The translations under genes were made by a program, and so were the position numbers. From the NCBI GenBank assembly GCA_029213025.1, contig JARGOZ010000045.1:1-42696 (forward strand): a stretch of 42,696 nucleotides of DNA, written 5' to 3'. The DNA comes from Verrucomicrobiales bacterium (GTDB lineage Bacteria; Verrucomicrobiota; Verrucomicrobiia; Verrucomicrobiales; DEV007). Below are positions 32,965-42,486 of the stretch, piece after piece (positions within the stretch are counted from its first letter, which is position 1; every line of letters starts with the position of its first letter). The notes below the pieces were generated by a model that was not told the origin of the DNA, made no database searches, and saw only the letters and a program-made list of their open reading frames with translations.

Positions 32965-35226
32965 CTATTTCGGGACAAAAAGGCGTTCCAAACCCTTGCT
33001 GCACAAAAACTCGCGCAGTTGTTTGCGGATTTCTGCCGGGTAGGGGCATTGCTTCGCGATGGAAAGTTGCTCTACGGCTTCGGCGCGGGTCACTGAGCGG
33101 ACCAGCCATTTGATTCGCGGGATACTGAAAGCGGACATCGACAAGGCATCGATGCCCATGCCTAGCAGCAGCGTGGCTCCGCAGGGATCAGCGGCCATTT
33201 CTCCGCAGACACTGACCGGGATTTCCATACCCCGGGTGTGGGTCAGGATCGTTTCGATCGCCTGGAGAGTGGCGGGGTGGATGTGGTCGTAGAGATTGGT
33301 TACCCGGGGATTGTTGCGGTCGACTGCGAGTAAATACTGGGTCAAGTCGTTGGAACCGATCGATACAAAATCGATTTTGCCTTTTAAAAACGGAAGTATA
33401 GCAATAGCCGAGGGGACTTCCGCCATGATGCCCGCTTTGGGTCGGACTACAGCAAAACCTTCTTCATTCAGTTGTTCCAGAGCGCTTTCCAAAAGTCGCA
33501 GAAAGGTTTCCACTTCCGGCACGGAACCGATCATGGGTAAAGTAATATGGAGATCGTTGGAATCCCCGGCTGCCCGCAACATGGCCCGGATCTGGGTCAT
33601 GAAAATGACCGAGTTGTCGAGGGTGAAACGAACTCCGCGCCAACCGAGAGCCGGGTTCTCCTCTTCAAAAGGGAAGTAGGGCAGGGGTTTGTCGCCACCT
33701 ATATCAAGCGTCCGCATATATACCGGCATGCCTTTGTAGGCTTTCAGAACGGACCGGTATACTTCGACCTGTTCGTCTTCGGAGGGAAATGATCCGTGAA
33801 CGATAAAAGGGATTTCGGTCCGGTACAGACCTATTCCTTCCGCGCCGTGGGTTAATCCCGGTGATATATCTGCCAGCAAACCGGTATTGGCGAAAAGCCG
33901 GATCCGGGCTCCGTCTACTGTTTCAGCGGGTAGTTCTTTCAATTTGGAAAGTTCTTTTACCAATCCTGATTCAGATGCAATCAGTCTTCGGAATTCATCA
34001 ACTACAGAAGGCTGGGGATCGACAAATATCTGCCCCTGAAATCCATCTACAATGATCAGTTCACCGTCGGGAAGTTCGCCGCCGTGCGCTACACCCATTA
34101 CTACAGGAAGACCGAGGGCTTTGCCCAGAACGGCGGTATGAGAAAGCGCCGAGCCCCGCATGGAGACGATCCCGGCGAGTTGCTCCACCGGGTATTCCGC
34201 TATATCTGTGATACTGATCAGACCACCGACAAGCACTACCTTTTCGTTGGACTGAATTTTTGGAACCTCTACATTTCGCAGTCTGGCGTAGAGACGATTG
34301 CCGAGGTTCTGGATATCTTCAGCTCTCGCGCGGAGATATTCGTCTTCCATCGCTTCGAACTGCGAGGAGAAATGGATCACGGCACTGCGCAGAGACGGGG
34401 AAGCGGCCTTTCCGGAGCGAATATCCTTTTCCACCATGCCGGGCAGTTCATTGCCTTCGAGCAACATTCTATAGAAAGTGAAAATCTCGCCGACATCACC
34501 GGAAACGATACCCGAGATCTTGTCCCGGCTGGCATCGAGATCGGCGAGAGTGGAGTTTACGGCTTTTTGAAACAGAGCCATCTCATGCTCGATATCTGTT
34601 GCGGTCGCATCCTGGACTTTCATCAAATCCATCGCATCGGGAAGGAGCAACGCCCTGCCGATGCCAACTCCCGGGGCGCCGGCGATACCTCTGATGCGAT
34701 AGTTTCTGTGAGTTTCCGAAGAGTCTGAAGCCGTGGTGCCTATTTTGAAATCTTCAGGATCAGTAGAACCGAGGTGGGCCGCTACAGTAACAAGAAACGA
34801 TTCCTCCTCTTCGGTGAACTTCCGTTTTTCTTTCTGTTCGACAACCAGCACACCGACGAGTTTGCCGCCGTGAACGACGGGCGCGCCGAGAAATGCTTTG
34901 TAGATTTCTTCTCCGGTTTCGGGAAAATATAGAAAGTGGGGGTCTTCACTCGCGTTTTTCAGATTGAGCGGGTGATGCGTGCGGGCGATCCAGCCGACCA
35001 GGCCCTCTCCCGGTTTGAGACTGATATTTCCGACCGATTCGGGGTTCAACCCCTCTGTGGCCGCGAGAGTCAAAACGTCGTCTTCCCCTGACAGATAGAG
35101 GCTGCAGACGGCCACCTCCATGGCGGATTTTACCCGTGAAACGATGCCCTGGACACGCACCGTTGCTGTGGAAGCGGCGGAAGCTTCCTGAATAAGTTGT
35201 TTTAGGGTAAGAAACAGATTTTGCAT
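32965..35226 (-). CDS. ptsP: Phosphoenolpyruvate-protein phosphotransferase with N-terminal GAF domain (EI-Ntr)
   Basis: The frame extends to a GTG at 35247, but the ATG at 35226 (AGGTG 9 bases upstream) is the better start, giving 753 residues. Residues about 5-155 form a GAF sensor domain (LKPGEGLVGWIARTHHP). Then comes the enzyme I N-domain, the phosphohistidine motif MRGSALSHTAVLGKA with active His about 363, and the C-terminal PEP-binding barrel (TLDIGGDKPLPYFPFEEENP, IGSNDLTQYLLAVDRNN). It starts the nitrogen-type PTS phosphorelay, passing phosphate from PEP to an HPr-like carrier. No HPr or EIIA is adjacent, so partners are encoded elsewhere. Confidence 0.94.
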   Translation of the reverse strand: MQNLFLTLKQLIQEASAASTATVRVQGIVSRVKSAMEVAVCSLYLSGEDDVLTLAATEGLNPESVGNISLKPGEGLVGWIARTHHPLNLKNASEDPHFLYFPETGEEIYKAFLGAPVVHGGKLVGVLVVEQKEKRKFTEEEESFLVTVAAHLGSTDPEDFKIGTTASDSSETHRNYRIRGIAGAPGVGIGRALLLPDAMDLMKVQDATATDIEHEMALFQKAVNSTLADLDASRDKISGIVSGDVGEIFTFYRMLLEGNELPGMVEKDIRSGKAASPSLRSAVIHFSSQFEAMEDEYLRARAEDIQNLGNRLYARLRNVEVPKIQSNEKVVLVGGLISITDIAEYPVEQLAGIVSMRGSALSHTAVLGKALGLPVVMGVAHGGELPDGELIIVDGFQGQIFVDPQPSVVDEFRRLIASESGLVKELSKLKELPAETVDGARIRLFANTGLLADISPGLTHGAEGIGLYRTEIPFIVHGSFPSEDEQVEVYRSVLKAYKGMPVYMRTLDIGGDKPLPYFPFEEENPALGWRGVRFTLDNSVIFMTQIRAMLRAAGDSNDLHITLPMIGSVPEVETFLRLLESALEQLNEEGFAVVRPKAGIMAEVPSAIAILPFLKGKIDFVSIGSNDLTQYLLAVDRNNPRVTNLYDHIHPATLQAIETILTHTRGMEIPVSVCGEMAADPCGATLLLGMGIDALSMSAFSIPRIKWLVRSVTRAEAVEQLSIAKQCPYPAEIRKQLREFLCSKGLERLFVPK

Positions 35227-35387
35227 CGTGTAAGACACCTTTCGCACTCCAACCCCCTTCCAGCCAAGCAGAAATTACGCCAGGAATTGAACTGGAGTCG
35301 TTTCGGGGCGAATCTGACAGTTTTAGGGGAAGCGGTATGGACAAAAAGGACAAAATCGGTGATCTGAAACGCGGTGGGTAAAGAAAT

Positions 35388-36365
35388 TTAAAACCACTTC
35401 CGCGTTCTGAAATAGATAATTTGCAGAGTAACGATCACTAGAAGTATGACGACGAATACGATAAAGGAGTTTTGATTTTCCGCTCCCGGGATACCCCCCA
35501 CATTGATTCCCAGCAGCCCGGTGAGAAAGCCAAGCGGCAGAAAGATCGCTGCAACGATGGAGAGTACATACATTCGGACGTTCTGCTGTTCGGCGAGTCG
35601 ACTTTGCAGCTCCTCCTGGTTAACAGCGGCGCGTTCCCGGATCGCATCGAGGTCTTCCAGGTTTCGGATTAAGCGGTCGGAGGTCTCCCTGATCTCCAGT
35701 CGATCACGGTCTCCTAGCCAGGAGATCTTCGAGGCCAGCAACGATGCCAGCGCCTCCCGTTGCGGAGCCATATACCGGCGCAGCGCAATGGTTTGGCGGC
35801 GCACATTGGCGAGTGCAAATCTCGTTTCCCGGCTGGTTGTTTCCAGTAACTGGGCCTCCAGTTCGCCGATAACGTCTTCCAGATTATCGACGGTTTCGCT
35901 CAACCGGGAGACCAACTTTTCAGAAAGAGCAGCTAAAAAAGCACCCGGGTTTTCCGGCCCGTCTCCGGAAACAAGATTGTTGTGTATATCTTCGACGGAA
36001 AAAAGATGGCGTCGGAATGTGGAAATGATTTTGGTTCCATCGATCCAAATCCGGACTCCAATCATGTCATCCGGTGTGGCTCCTTCGTTCAAATTCACAC
36101 CCCGGAAAGCGGCGAGCGCCCCGTCGCCGATTCTCGTGAGCCGGGGGCGCGATTCGACGGTCAGTAACGAATCGACAGCGACCTGTTCAAGGTCATCGCG
36201 GTTGCGCAGCCATGTGTCAGCGGCAGGATCTTCCAGGTCAAAATGCAGCCATATTACTCCCTTTTCCGGGGTCCATTGTTCCAGCTCGGATGGATCGAAA
36301 CCGGATAGTCCACCTTTTCCATCGAAGAGACAAATATAACGTAGGCCGTGGGGAAGTGCGCTCAT
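35388..36365 (-). CDS. zntB: CorA-family metal transporter, ZntB-like
   Basis: A 325-residue protein whose C-terminus has the two transmembrane helices of the CorA superfamily (VLSIVAAIFLPLGFLTGLLG and FVVILLVIVTLQIIYF). The pore signature is GIN, as in ZntB-type zinc transporters, in place of the GMN of magnesium CorA. The cytoplasmic part is a long helical funnel with the RQTIALRRYMAPQREALASL stalk helix. It likely moves zinc or another divalent cation. The subgroup assignment rests on GIN and general similarity. Confidence 0.85.
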   Translation of the reverse strand: MSALPHGLRYICLFDGKGGLSGFDPSELEQWTPEKGVIWLHFDLEDPAADTWLRNRDDLEQVAVDSLLTVESRPRLTRIGDGALAAFRGVNLNEGATPDDMIGVRIWIDGTKIISTFRRHLFSVEDIHNNLVSGDGPENPGAFLAALSEKLVSRLSETVDNLEDVIGELEAQLLETTSRETRFALANVRRQTIALRRYMAPQREALASLLASKISWLGDRDRLEIRETSDRLIRNLEDLDAIRERAAVNQEELQSRLAEQQNVRMYVLSIVAAIFLPLGFLTGLLGINVGGIPGAENQNSFIVFVVILLVIVTLQIIYFRTRKWF

Positions 36366-36450
36366 AACAGAGCGCAGTGTAGACCGGAAACGCCTGATAA
36401 AAAATCAGGGAATGTTTTTTGAAGAAAATCATTTATCGATCAGCCGGAAA

Positions 36451-36467
36451 ATTGTACCCTGTCAGGT
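36451..36467 (-). repeat. 22-bp repeat family, locus D (single degenerate unit)
   Basis: TGTACCCTGTC at 36453-36463 is a one-base variant of the reverse core TGTACCCTGTT and keeps the AGGT flank. It lies 8 to 20 bases before the HNH gene start. Confidence 0.6.
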
Positions 36468-36470
36468 GTT

Positions 36471-36764
36471 GTGATGAGTGAAGAATCCTGGAAAATCTGC
36501 CCGTTATGCCAGAGGCCGATACCTCCCAATTTGGAGAGTAAACATCATCTTGTGCCCAAATTAAAAGGCGGAAAACACGGGCCGATCGCTGTGATGCATG
36601 TCATTTGTCACAGCAAAATTCACAGCCTTTTCACGGAGGCTGAACTCGCCCGGCAATACAGCACCGTGGAGGCTTTGCTGGAGAATGAAGAGATCGAAAA
36701 ATTTGTTCGCTGGGTCAAAAAGCGCCCGCCGGAGTTTCGGTCGAAGAATGCCAGGCGGACGTGA
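36471..36764 (+). CDS. Small HNH endonuclease-domain protein
   Basis: A 97-residue protein; a GTG at 36471 and ATG at 36474 are adjacent alternative starts. It contains CPLCQRP, HHLVPKLKGGKHG and CHSKIH, the metal-binding HNH layout with Cys pairs near both ends. Similar short HNH proteins are common and mostly uncharacterised; nicking or DNA-repair activity is possible. Repeat D just upstream includes CAGG, which could serve as a weak ribosome-binding site. Its tail is 6 bases from the convergent TonB receptor. Confidence 0.85.
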   Translation: MMSEESWKICPLCQRPIPPNLESKHHLVPKLKGGKHGPIAVMHVICHSKIHSLFTEAELARQYSTVEALLENEEIEKFVRWVKKRPPEFRSKNARRT

Positions 36765-36770
36765 TACCTG

Positions 36771-38762
36771 TTATTCTCCGAAAGTGATCCGGCATCCTCC
36801 AAACGCACCGAAACCGGGCGCGCTGTATCCGTTGGTATATTGGTATCGTTCGTCAAAAGCGTTTTCGATCCTGCCGTAAATCTCTATCTTGTCGTTGACC
36901 TTGTAGTTCCCGAAGAACCGGGCCGTTGTATAGTCTTTGATATAGCGTGGCGCGTTCGGGCTGTCGTAGCGGTCGTAAACACCCTGTAGCTCGCCGCCGA
37001 AGCTGATGAGATCGTTGGAATAGACAAGCCCGGTATTTACCGTGTGACCGGGGCGCCTGGGCAGCCGGTCGCCCGGGCCTCCTGAGAATCCACCGCCGAG
37101 TTGACCTTTTGTGATTTCTGTATCAAGCAAAGTGTAGTTGGCGTAGCCGGTCAGTTGGTCGGTGATTTGTGAGCTGAATTCAAATTCAAAACCTTCAGTC
37201 TCCGCTTCGACGACGCTGGGAAAAAGGGTGAAGGTGACTAGATTGAAAGTGGAGTCGGCCAGGTTGGTGAGGTCATTGTGAAACCAGGTGGCGGTGAGTT
37301 TGGTATCCGGATGGAATATCTCCTGAGAAATACCGATTTCCCGGGTCAGGCTCTCTTCCGGAAGCAGAGTGGAAGGTGAGACCGAGGCATCGAGGAACAC
37401 GTATTCCTGTCCACTGGGAGGTTTGTAGCCTGTTGCCACCTTGCCGAAAAGGGTCGTTCCGCTTTGAGCAAAGTGACGGTTGGCACCGACTGACCAGGTC
37501 CCTTTGCTGGAAAAGGAGTCGTGTTCGTCGTGCCGAAAAGAGGTTTGCAGATTGATTTCGTGGGGGAGTGAGAAATCGAGTTGAGCAAACACGCTTCCGT
37601 AACCGTAGTTGAAACCGAGCGGGGCTGTGCTCGGTGCTGTCAGAGAGGTTCGCTCAAAAACATAGTTGTAGTAGCCGGAGCCGAGTGACAGTGCCACTGA
37701 ATCAGATGGCCGAATCGTAAACACGCTCTCAAATTCGTGCCCGGTTTGTTCTAGGAAAGTATCATTAAAGCCGGTATTGGTAGCGGTGAGTTCGTTGCCG
37801 GTGTAGCTGTAGTAAGTAGAGAAATCCCACCTGTCCCGCTCGATTGTGAGTCGGGGTGAAAGCAGCACTGAGGCGTTTTGGTTCAATTCGTTGCCGGGAA
37901 AAGGAGCGAATGCGTTTACTTCACTACCGGCCACACCGATCTCCGAGTTCTGGATCTGTCCGAGGAAATCCAGCCAAACGCCATCGGTAAGATCGTAGGC
38001 GACATTTCCCCGCAGGGTTTTGTTAGTAAATTCAGAATTGGGGCGGTGGTTGTCTGTCGATATCGAGCTGACGTCGAAAACTCCGCCAAGCCGGTCGTCC
38101 CGGAAAGTCAGTGTGCCGCCGGTTCGAAACGTATCGAAAGAACCGCCTTCAACGTAGCTGGAAATTCCGCCGTTTTCGACAAATCTGGCATCGGTAGTGC
38201 GCAGCTCCAGCGCCCCGGCGAGCGCGTCGGAGCCATAGATGGAACTGACCGCGCCTTTGTGTAGTTGGACCGATTCCAAAGTAGAGACATCGAGAAATTC
38301 CAGTTGATACTGACCGGCGAGCCCGGCGGGGAGTCGCCGGCCATTGAGCAGCACCACGGCATGGTCACTTTCCTGCCCCCGAATAAAAAGCGAACTCACC
38401 GTTCCGGGGCCTCCGTTGGTCGAAAAACTGACCCCGGCGGAACGACTCAGGGTATTGATGACATCGGTCCGCTGAAACTGACGCAGCTCGGAGAAAGCGA
38501 TCGTATCGACAGAAATAAGATCCGCTTTCGGCGTCAAGGTGCCCACCGTAGTGGCAACTTCAGGTGGATTTTCGACAACAACAACCGGTGGGCGGGGCGC
38601 GGCGGGGCGCTGTTCAGTTGTAGGGGCGGGCACGGCGGGCGCTGCCGAAGTGGTTTCGACCACGGTCGTATCGAGTGCATCCACCGGCTCCTGCGCCACA
38701 AGCGGCCCGACGGCGAAAATGAATCCGCAAAGAATCGTAAATTGTTTGTGTTTATGAATCAT
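36771..38762 (-). CDS. TonB-dependent outer-membrane receptor, BtuB-like
   Basis: A 663-residue outer-membrane protein with signal peptide (KQFTILCGFIFAVGPLVAQ), a Pro/Thr/Val-rich spacer and a TonB-box-like TTVVETT at about residues 31-37. The plug domain (LSRSAGVSFSTNGGPGTVSS, LFIRGQESDHAVVLLNGRRL, SSIYGSDALAGALELRT) is typical of cobalamin/siderophore receptors. The rest is a 22-strand barrel, with late segments ENAFDERYQYTNGYSAPG. It imports a scarce nutrient such as a corrinoid or ferric complex. The short upstream gap shows no cobalamin riboswitch, so vitamin B12 specificity is not supported beyond family resemblance. Confidence 0.92.
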   Translation of the reverse strand: MIHKHKQFTILCGFIFAVGPLVAQEPVDALDTTVVETTSAAPAVPAPTTEQRPAAPRPPVVVVENPPEVATTVGTLTPKADLISVDTIAFSELRQFQRTDVINTLSRSAGVSFSTNGGPGTVSSLFIRGQESDHAVVLLNGRRLPAGLAGQYQLEFLDVSTLESVQLHKGAVSSIYGSDALAGALELRTTDARFVENGGISSYVEGGSFDTFRTGGTLTFRDDRLGGVFDVSSISTDNHRPNSEFTNKTLRGNVAYDLTDGVWLDFLGQIQNSEIGVAGSEVNAFAPFPGNELNQNASVLLSPRLTIERDRWDFSTYYSYTGNELTATNTGFNDTFLEQTGHEFESVFTIRPSDSVALSLGSGYYNYVFERTSLTAPSTAPLGFNYGYGSVFAQLDFSLPHEINLQTSFRHDEHDSFSSKGTWSVGANRHFAQSGTTLFGKVATGYKPPSGQEYVFLDASVSPSTLLPEESLTREIGISQEIFHPDTKLTATWFHNDLTNLADSTFNLVTFTLFPSVVEAETEGFEFEFSSQITDQLTGYANYTLLDTEITKGQLGGGFSGGPGDRLPRRPGHTVNTGLVYSNDLISFGGELQGVYDRYDSPNAPRYIKDYTTARFFGNYKVNDKIEIYGRIENAFDERYQYTNGYSAPGFGAFGGCRITFGE

Positions 38763-38788
38763 ATCATCAAATCATGATGTGTTGATAT
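38761..38788. promoter_or_regulatory. Palindrome overlapping the TonB receptor start
   Basis: ATATCA at 38761-38766 pairs with TGATAT at 38783-38788, around a central ATCATGAT. It covers the receptor start codon and lies in the shared 96-bp divergent gap with the DUF255 gene, so it could bind a regulator of both. A TATAAT is present at 38832-38837 for the DUF255 gene, but no well-spaced -35 box is seen. Confidence 0.35.
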
Positions 38789-38858
38789 GTGAGCAGTCCT
38801 TTGACATTCTACAACCACTTTTTCTGCGAAATATAATATTTGGGTGGATAGTGCCGAA

Positions 38859-41054
38859 ATGAATTCTTCGAAACAATCCTTCATTCCGGTTCTCGCCTTC
38901 ATTTTTTCTATTGTATGCTCGGGCATGGGAGCAGAAGAAGGGCATGTTAGAAAGCCGTTGCCGAGCCCGGGGGAAATTTCGAAGTTGCCGAAGGACGGCG
39001 GCGATGAATTCAACCGGCTGATATTCTCAAAAAGTCCCTATCTCCTTCAGCATGCACGCAATCCGGTTAACTGGTATTCGTGGGGGAAAGAGGCTTTCGA
39101 AACGGCAAAAAAAGAAAACAAGCCGGTGTTTCTGAGTATCGGCTACACAACCTGCCACTGGTGCCACGTCATGGAGCATGAGTCCTTCGAAGATGAAGAG
39201 GTGGCGAAGCTGATTAACGAACATTTTATTCCCGTAAAAGTGGATCGCGAGGAGCGTCCCGATATTGATGAAGTGTATATGACGGTTACCCAGGCGATGA
39301 CCGGTGGGGGCGGCTGGCCGATGACGGTATTTATGACGCCGGATAAAGATCCTTTTTTCTGCGGCACCTATTTTCCGAAAGAATCAGTCGGCAACCGGCC
39401 CGGTATCAAGTTTATCCTCGAACAGATAGAGAAATCCTGGCGCGACGACCGGGAAAATGTAGTTACCACCGCAGAACGTATCAGTCAGCATCTCGGGGAT
39501 GTGATGACGACGACTCCGGGCGGCGCGATTTCACCCGATATCTTCGACAAAGCTTTTGAAGAGTTTAAAGGACGCTATGACAAAGATAACGGTGGTTTCA
39601 GTACCAGGCCGAAATTCCCGGTACCGACAAATCTTCTCTATTTGATGCGGTATCACAAAAGAAGCGGAAACAGCGAAGCCCTCGAAATGGTGGAGAAAAC
39701 ACTCCGGGAAATGCGTTATGGCGGTGTCTATGATCATGTCGGTTACGGAATCCACCGTTATTCGACCGACCCGGTCTGGCTGGTGCCGCATTTTGAAAAA
39801 ATGCTTTATGATCAAGCCCTGGCCGTGATGGCCTACACCGAAGCCTGGCAAATAACGGGGGACGAATTTTACTCCCGGACAGCCCGCGAAATTCTCAGTT
39901 ATGTATTACGGGATATGACCAGTCTCGAAGGTGGGTTTTATTCCGCGGAAGATGCGGACAGCGAAGGGGTGGAAGGCAAGTTCTATGTATGGAGCGTGAA
40001 AGAAATCGAAACGGTGCTAGGCAAAGATGACGCCGAATTTTTTGCCCGGACTTTCAATCTGACGCAAGAGGGTAACTACCTGGATGAAGCGACTAATCGC
40101 AAAACCGGCAACAATATACCGCATCTCGAGGAACCTCTCAGCGATGCCGACCGGGAGCGTCTGGAACCTCTTCGCAAAAAACTTTATGCGCACCGGGAAA
40201 CCCGGGTGCATCCGCAGAAAGACGACAAAATTTTGACCGACTGGAACGGTCTCATGATTGCCGCTTTCGCCCGGGCCGGTCAGGCCTTTGATGAGCCGGA
40301 ATATATAGAAGTTGCGAGAAAGGCGGCGGATTTTGTATTGGATAAGTTGCTCACCGACGAGGGCCGTTTGCTGAAAAGATACCGGCAGGGCGAGGCGGGG
40401 CTAACGGCTCATCTCGAAGACTACAGTTTTATGATTTGGGCTTTGCTCGATGTATATGAGAGCACCTTTGAAACCCGCTACTTAAAGAAAGCTGTCGAAC
40501 TGCAGGCGGTTACCGACAAGTTTTTTCAGGATGAACAAGGCAAAGGCTATTTCATGACCGCTACAGATTCCGAGGAGCTGATTGTCCGGGCGAAAAAGCT
40601 CTATGGAGGAGCGATTCCCGGCGGTAACTCCATAGCGATATTGAATCTTTCCCGGCTCTACCGCATGACCGGGGATGACGAATATGCCCAGCAGGCGGAA
40701 GATGTAGTTCGCGCCTTTTCCAACGAACTTCCGAAAAGTGCCAGTGTGTACCCGCTGGTGTTGTGCGGGATTGACTTTCAGCATGGACCGGGACACGAAA
40801 TTGTGATTTGCGGAAAGCAGGGGGCGGCAGATGTCGCCGCGATGGTTAAAGAGATCCGGAAAGCTTATTTGCCGAACAAGGTGATTCTGTTGCGTGATGA
40901 TGATAATGCGGCAGCTCTGGCAGAGTTGGCCCCTTATACAAAGGAGCAGAAAAGTATGGAGGGAAAAGCCACCGCTTACATTTGCCAGGACTTTGCCTGC
41001 CAGCTGCCCACCGCTGATGTAAAGAAAATGAAGGAAAACCTCGGGGTTAAGTGA
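38859..41054 (+). CDS. DUF255 thioredoxin-fold/cellobiose-epimerase-like protein (YyaL family)
   Basis: A GTG at 38844 is possible, but the ATG at 38859 starts a clean signal peptide ([21 protein letters not shown]), giving 731 residues. The N-terminal thioredoxin-like domain has [18 protein letters not shown] and CHWCH, with [15 protein letters not shown], as in DUF255 (spermatogenesis-associated protein 20 family). The C-terminal part is an alpha/alpha barrel ([20 protein letters not shown]). The enzymatic reaction of the family is unsettled. A signal peptide is unusual because most family members are cytoplasmic. It overlaps the end of the convergent DUF1501 gene by 8 bases. Confidence 0.9.
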   Translation: MNSSKQSFIPVLAFIFSIVCSGMGAEEGHVRKPLPSPGEISKLPKDGGDEFNRLIFSKSPYLLQHARNPVNWYSWGKEAFETAKKENKPVFLSIGYTTCHWCHVMEHESFEDEEVAKLINEHFIPVKVDREERPDIDEVYMTVTQAMTGGGGWPMTVFMTPDKDPFFCGTYFPKESVGNRPGIKFILEQIEKSWRDDRENVVTTAERISQHLGDVMTTTPGGAISPDIFDKAFEEFKGRYDKDNGGFSTRPKFPVPTNLLYLMRYHKRSGNSEALEMVEKTLREMRYGGVYDHVGYGIHRYSTDPVWLVPHFEKMLYDQALAVMAYTEAWQITGDEFYSRTAREILSYVLRDMTSLEGGFYSAEDADSEGVEGKFYVWSVKEIETVLGKDDAEFFARTFNLTQEGNYLDEATNRKTGNNIPHLEEPLSDADRERLEPLRKKLYAHRETRVHPQKDDKILTDWNGLMIAAFARAGQAFDEPEYIEVARKAADFVLDKLLTDEGRLLKRYRQGEAGLTAHLEDYSFMIWALLDVYESTFETRYLKKAVELQAVTDKFFQDEQGKGYFMTATDSEELIVRAKKLYGGAIPGGNSIAILNLSRLYRMTGDDEYAQQAEDVVRAFSNELPKSASVYPLVLCGIDFQHGPGHEIVICGKQGAADVAAMVKEIRKAYLPNKVILLRDDDNAAALAELAPYTKEQKSMEGKATAYICQDFACQLPTADVKKMKENLGVK

Positions 41055-42486
41055 CGATTTCCCTGATCACCCGGCCGTGCACATCGGTGAGACGCCGGTC
41101 TATGGAATTGTGCCGAACAGTGAGTCTTTCGTGATCGATGCCGAGTAGATGAAGTAGTGTGGCGTGGATATCATACACCTCGGTCGGATTATTCCGGTCA
41201 AGAGGTTTAAATCCCCACTGATCGCTTTCCCCGTGGGAGACTCCTCCTTTGATTCCGCCTCCACACATCCAGTTGGTAAATACAAATGGATTGTGATCTC
41301 TACCTGTAGTTCGCTGCGCGCAGGGCATCCGTCCGAATTCTGTAGTCCAGAGGATAATCGTATCTTCCAGCATACCCCGTTGCTTCAGGTCTTCGATCAA
41401 TCCGGCGGTACCAACGGCCATGCCGTGCGCGAGGGGGCCGTGGTCGCGTTTGACATCCTCGTGGGAGTCCCAGTTGCGGCGCGGGAAGCCGTTTTCGTTG
41501 CCACTGAAAATCTGGACGAAGCGAACACCTCGCTCGAGAAGTCTCCTTGCGATAAGGCATTTGCGACCGAAAAACTCCGCCTCGGCTCTGCGGTTGATTT
41601 TCGCATCACTGATTCCCGGGCCTTCGGGAGCCAGACCATAGAGGTCTTTGATATACTGAGGTTCCCGGGAGACATCGAGCGCCTCCGTCGCACTGAGTTG
41701 CATTCTCGCGGCGAGCTCATAGCTGCGAATCCTCGCTTCGAGCCGGCTGTCGCCCGGGCGGGAAACGGCGTGTTTCCGGTTCAGTTGGTGGAGCAGTTGC
41801 AACCCGTCCCGGTCAGCGGCTGCCGTGATGGATTCCGGGCGGTAGAGATCGCGAATCGGTGCTTTGTTTCCCGGTCGAATCACGGTGCCCTGGTGTTGAG
41901 CGGGCAAAAACATGGAGGACCAGTTTTTCACCCCGTTGGAAGCGAATCCTCTGTGATCGGGCAGCACGACATATCCCGGCAAATTTTCGTTTTCCGTTCC
42001 AAGGCCATAGCTGACCCACGAACCGGCGCTGGGGAAACCTGGGCGGTTGAAACCGGTCGTCTGCAGCAGTGTTCCCTGGCTGTGAACGCCGGTTTGCCCG
42101 ACGACATTATGGACGAAAACGATGTCATCGACATGCCGCCCCAGTGGTGAAACCGGCTCGCCGAGGGCTTTGCCACATTTGCCGTGGCGGGTAAATTCCC
42201 AGTAGCCGGGTTGACTCACGCCCGGGGAGCTTTGGAACAGTTCGACTTCCTCCCCGGGGTCCCATTGTTTTCCGGCCTCTTTTTCGAGTTGGGGTTTGTG
42301 ATCAAATAAATCGATGTGGCTGGCCGCTCCGGCCATGAAAAGTTGTATGACACGTTTGGCCTTCGGTGGGTGATGAGTCGTTTGCAGTGTCCCGTCCCGC
42401 GCGAGAAGGTCGGTCAGGGCGAGCCCGGTAAAACTTCCGCCAAGGGAACCAAGAACGCTGCGGCGGGATAGAGATTCAATCGACAT
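41047..42486 (-). CDS. DUF1501 secreted protein (sulfatase-like fold)
   Basis: The frame goes to 42600, but the ATG at 42486 is right for a 479-residue protein beginning with a Tat-like signal [21 protein letters not shown]. It contains [21 protein letters not shown] near the start and [16 protein letters not shown] near the end, both family hallmarks. DUF1501 proteins have an alkaline-phosphatase/sulfatase-like fold and are found next to DUF1549/1553 proteins across PVC bacteria; function unknown, but linked to polysaccharide use. Its start codon overlaps the upstream gene's stop by 11 bases, indicating translational coupling. Confidence 0.93.
   Translation of the reverse strand: MSIESLSRRSVLGSLGGSFTGLALTDLLARDGTLQTTHHPPKAKRVIQLFMAGAASHIDLFDHKPQLEKEAGKQWDPGEEVELFQSSPGVSQPGYWEFTRHGKCGKALGEPVSPLGRHVDDIVFVHNVVGQTGVHSQGTLLQTTGFNRPGFPSAGSWVSYGLGTENENLPGYVVLPDHRGFASNGVKNWSSMFLPAQHQGTVIRPGNKAPIRDLYRPESITAAADRDGLQLLHQLNRKHAVSRPGDSRLEARIRSYELAARMQLSATEALDVSREPQYIKDLYGLAPEGPGISDAKINRRAEAEFFGRKCLIARRLLERGVRFVQIFSGNENGFPRRNWDSHEDVKRDHGPLAHGMAVGTAGLIEDLKQRGMLEDTIILWTTEFGRMPCAQRTTGRDHNPFVFTNWMCGGGIKGGVSHGESDQWGFKPLDRNNPTEVYDIHATLLHLLGIDHERLTVRHNSIDRRLTDVHGRVIREIVT

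Noticed and set aside
38801..38837. Sigma-70 promoter TTGACA..TATAAT for the DUF255 gene
   Set aside because: The two boxes are 25 bases apart, too far for a normal promoter; only the TATAAT may be real.
38763..38858. Cobalamin riboswitch before the BtuB-like receptor
   Set aside because: The gap is under 100 bases and contains no B12-box-like element or the needed length.
41164..42150. 328-aa forward reading frame
   Set aside because: Antisense to DUF1501, whose coding sense is clear.
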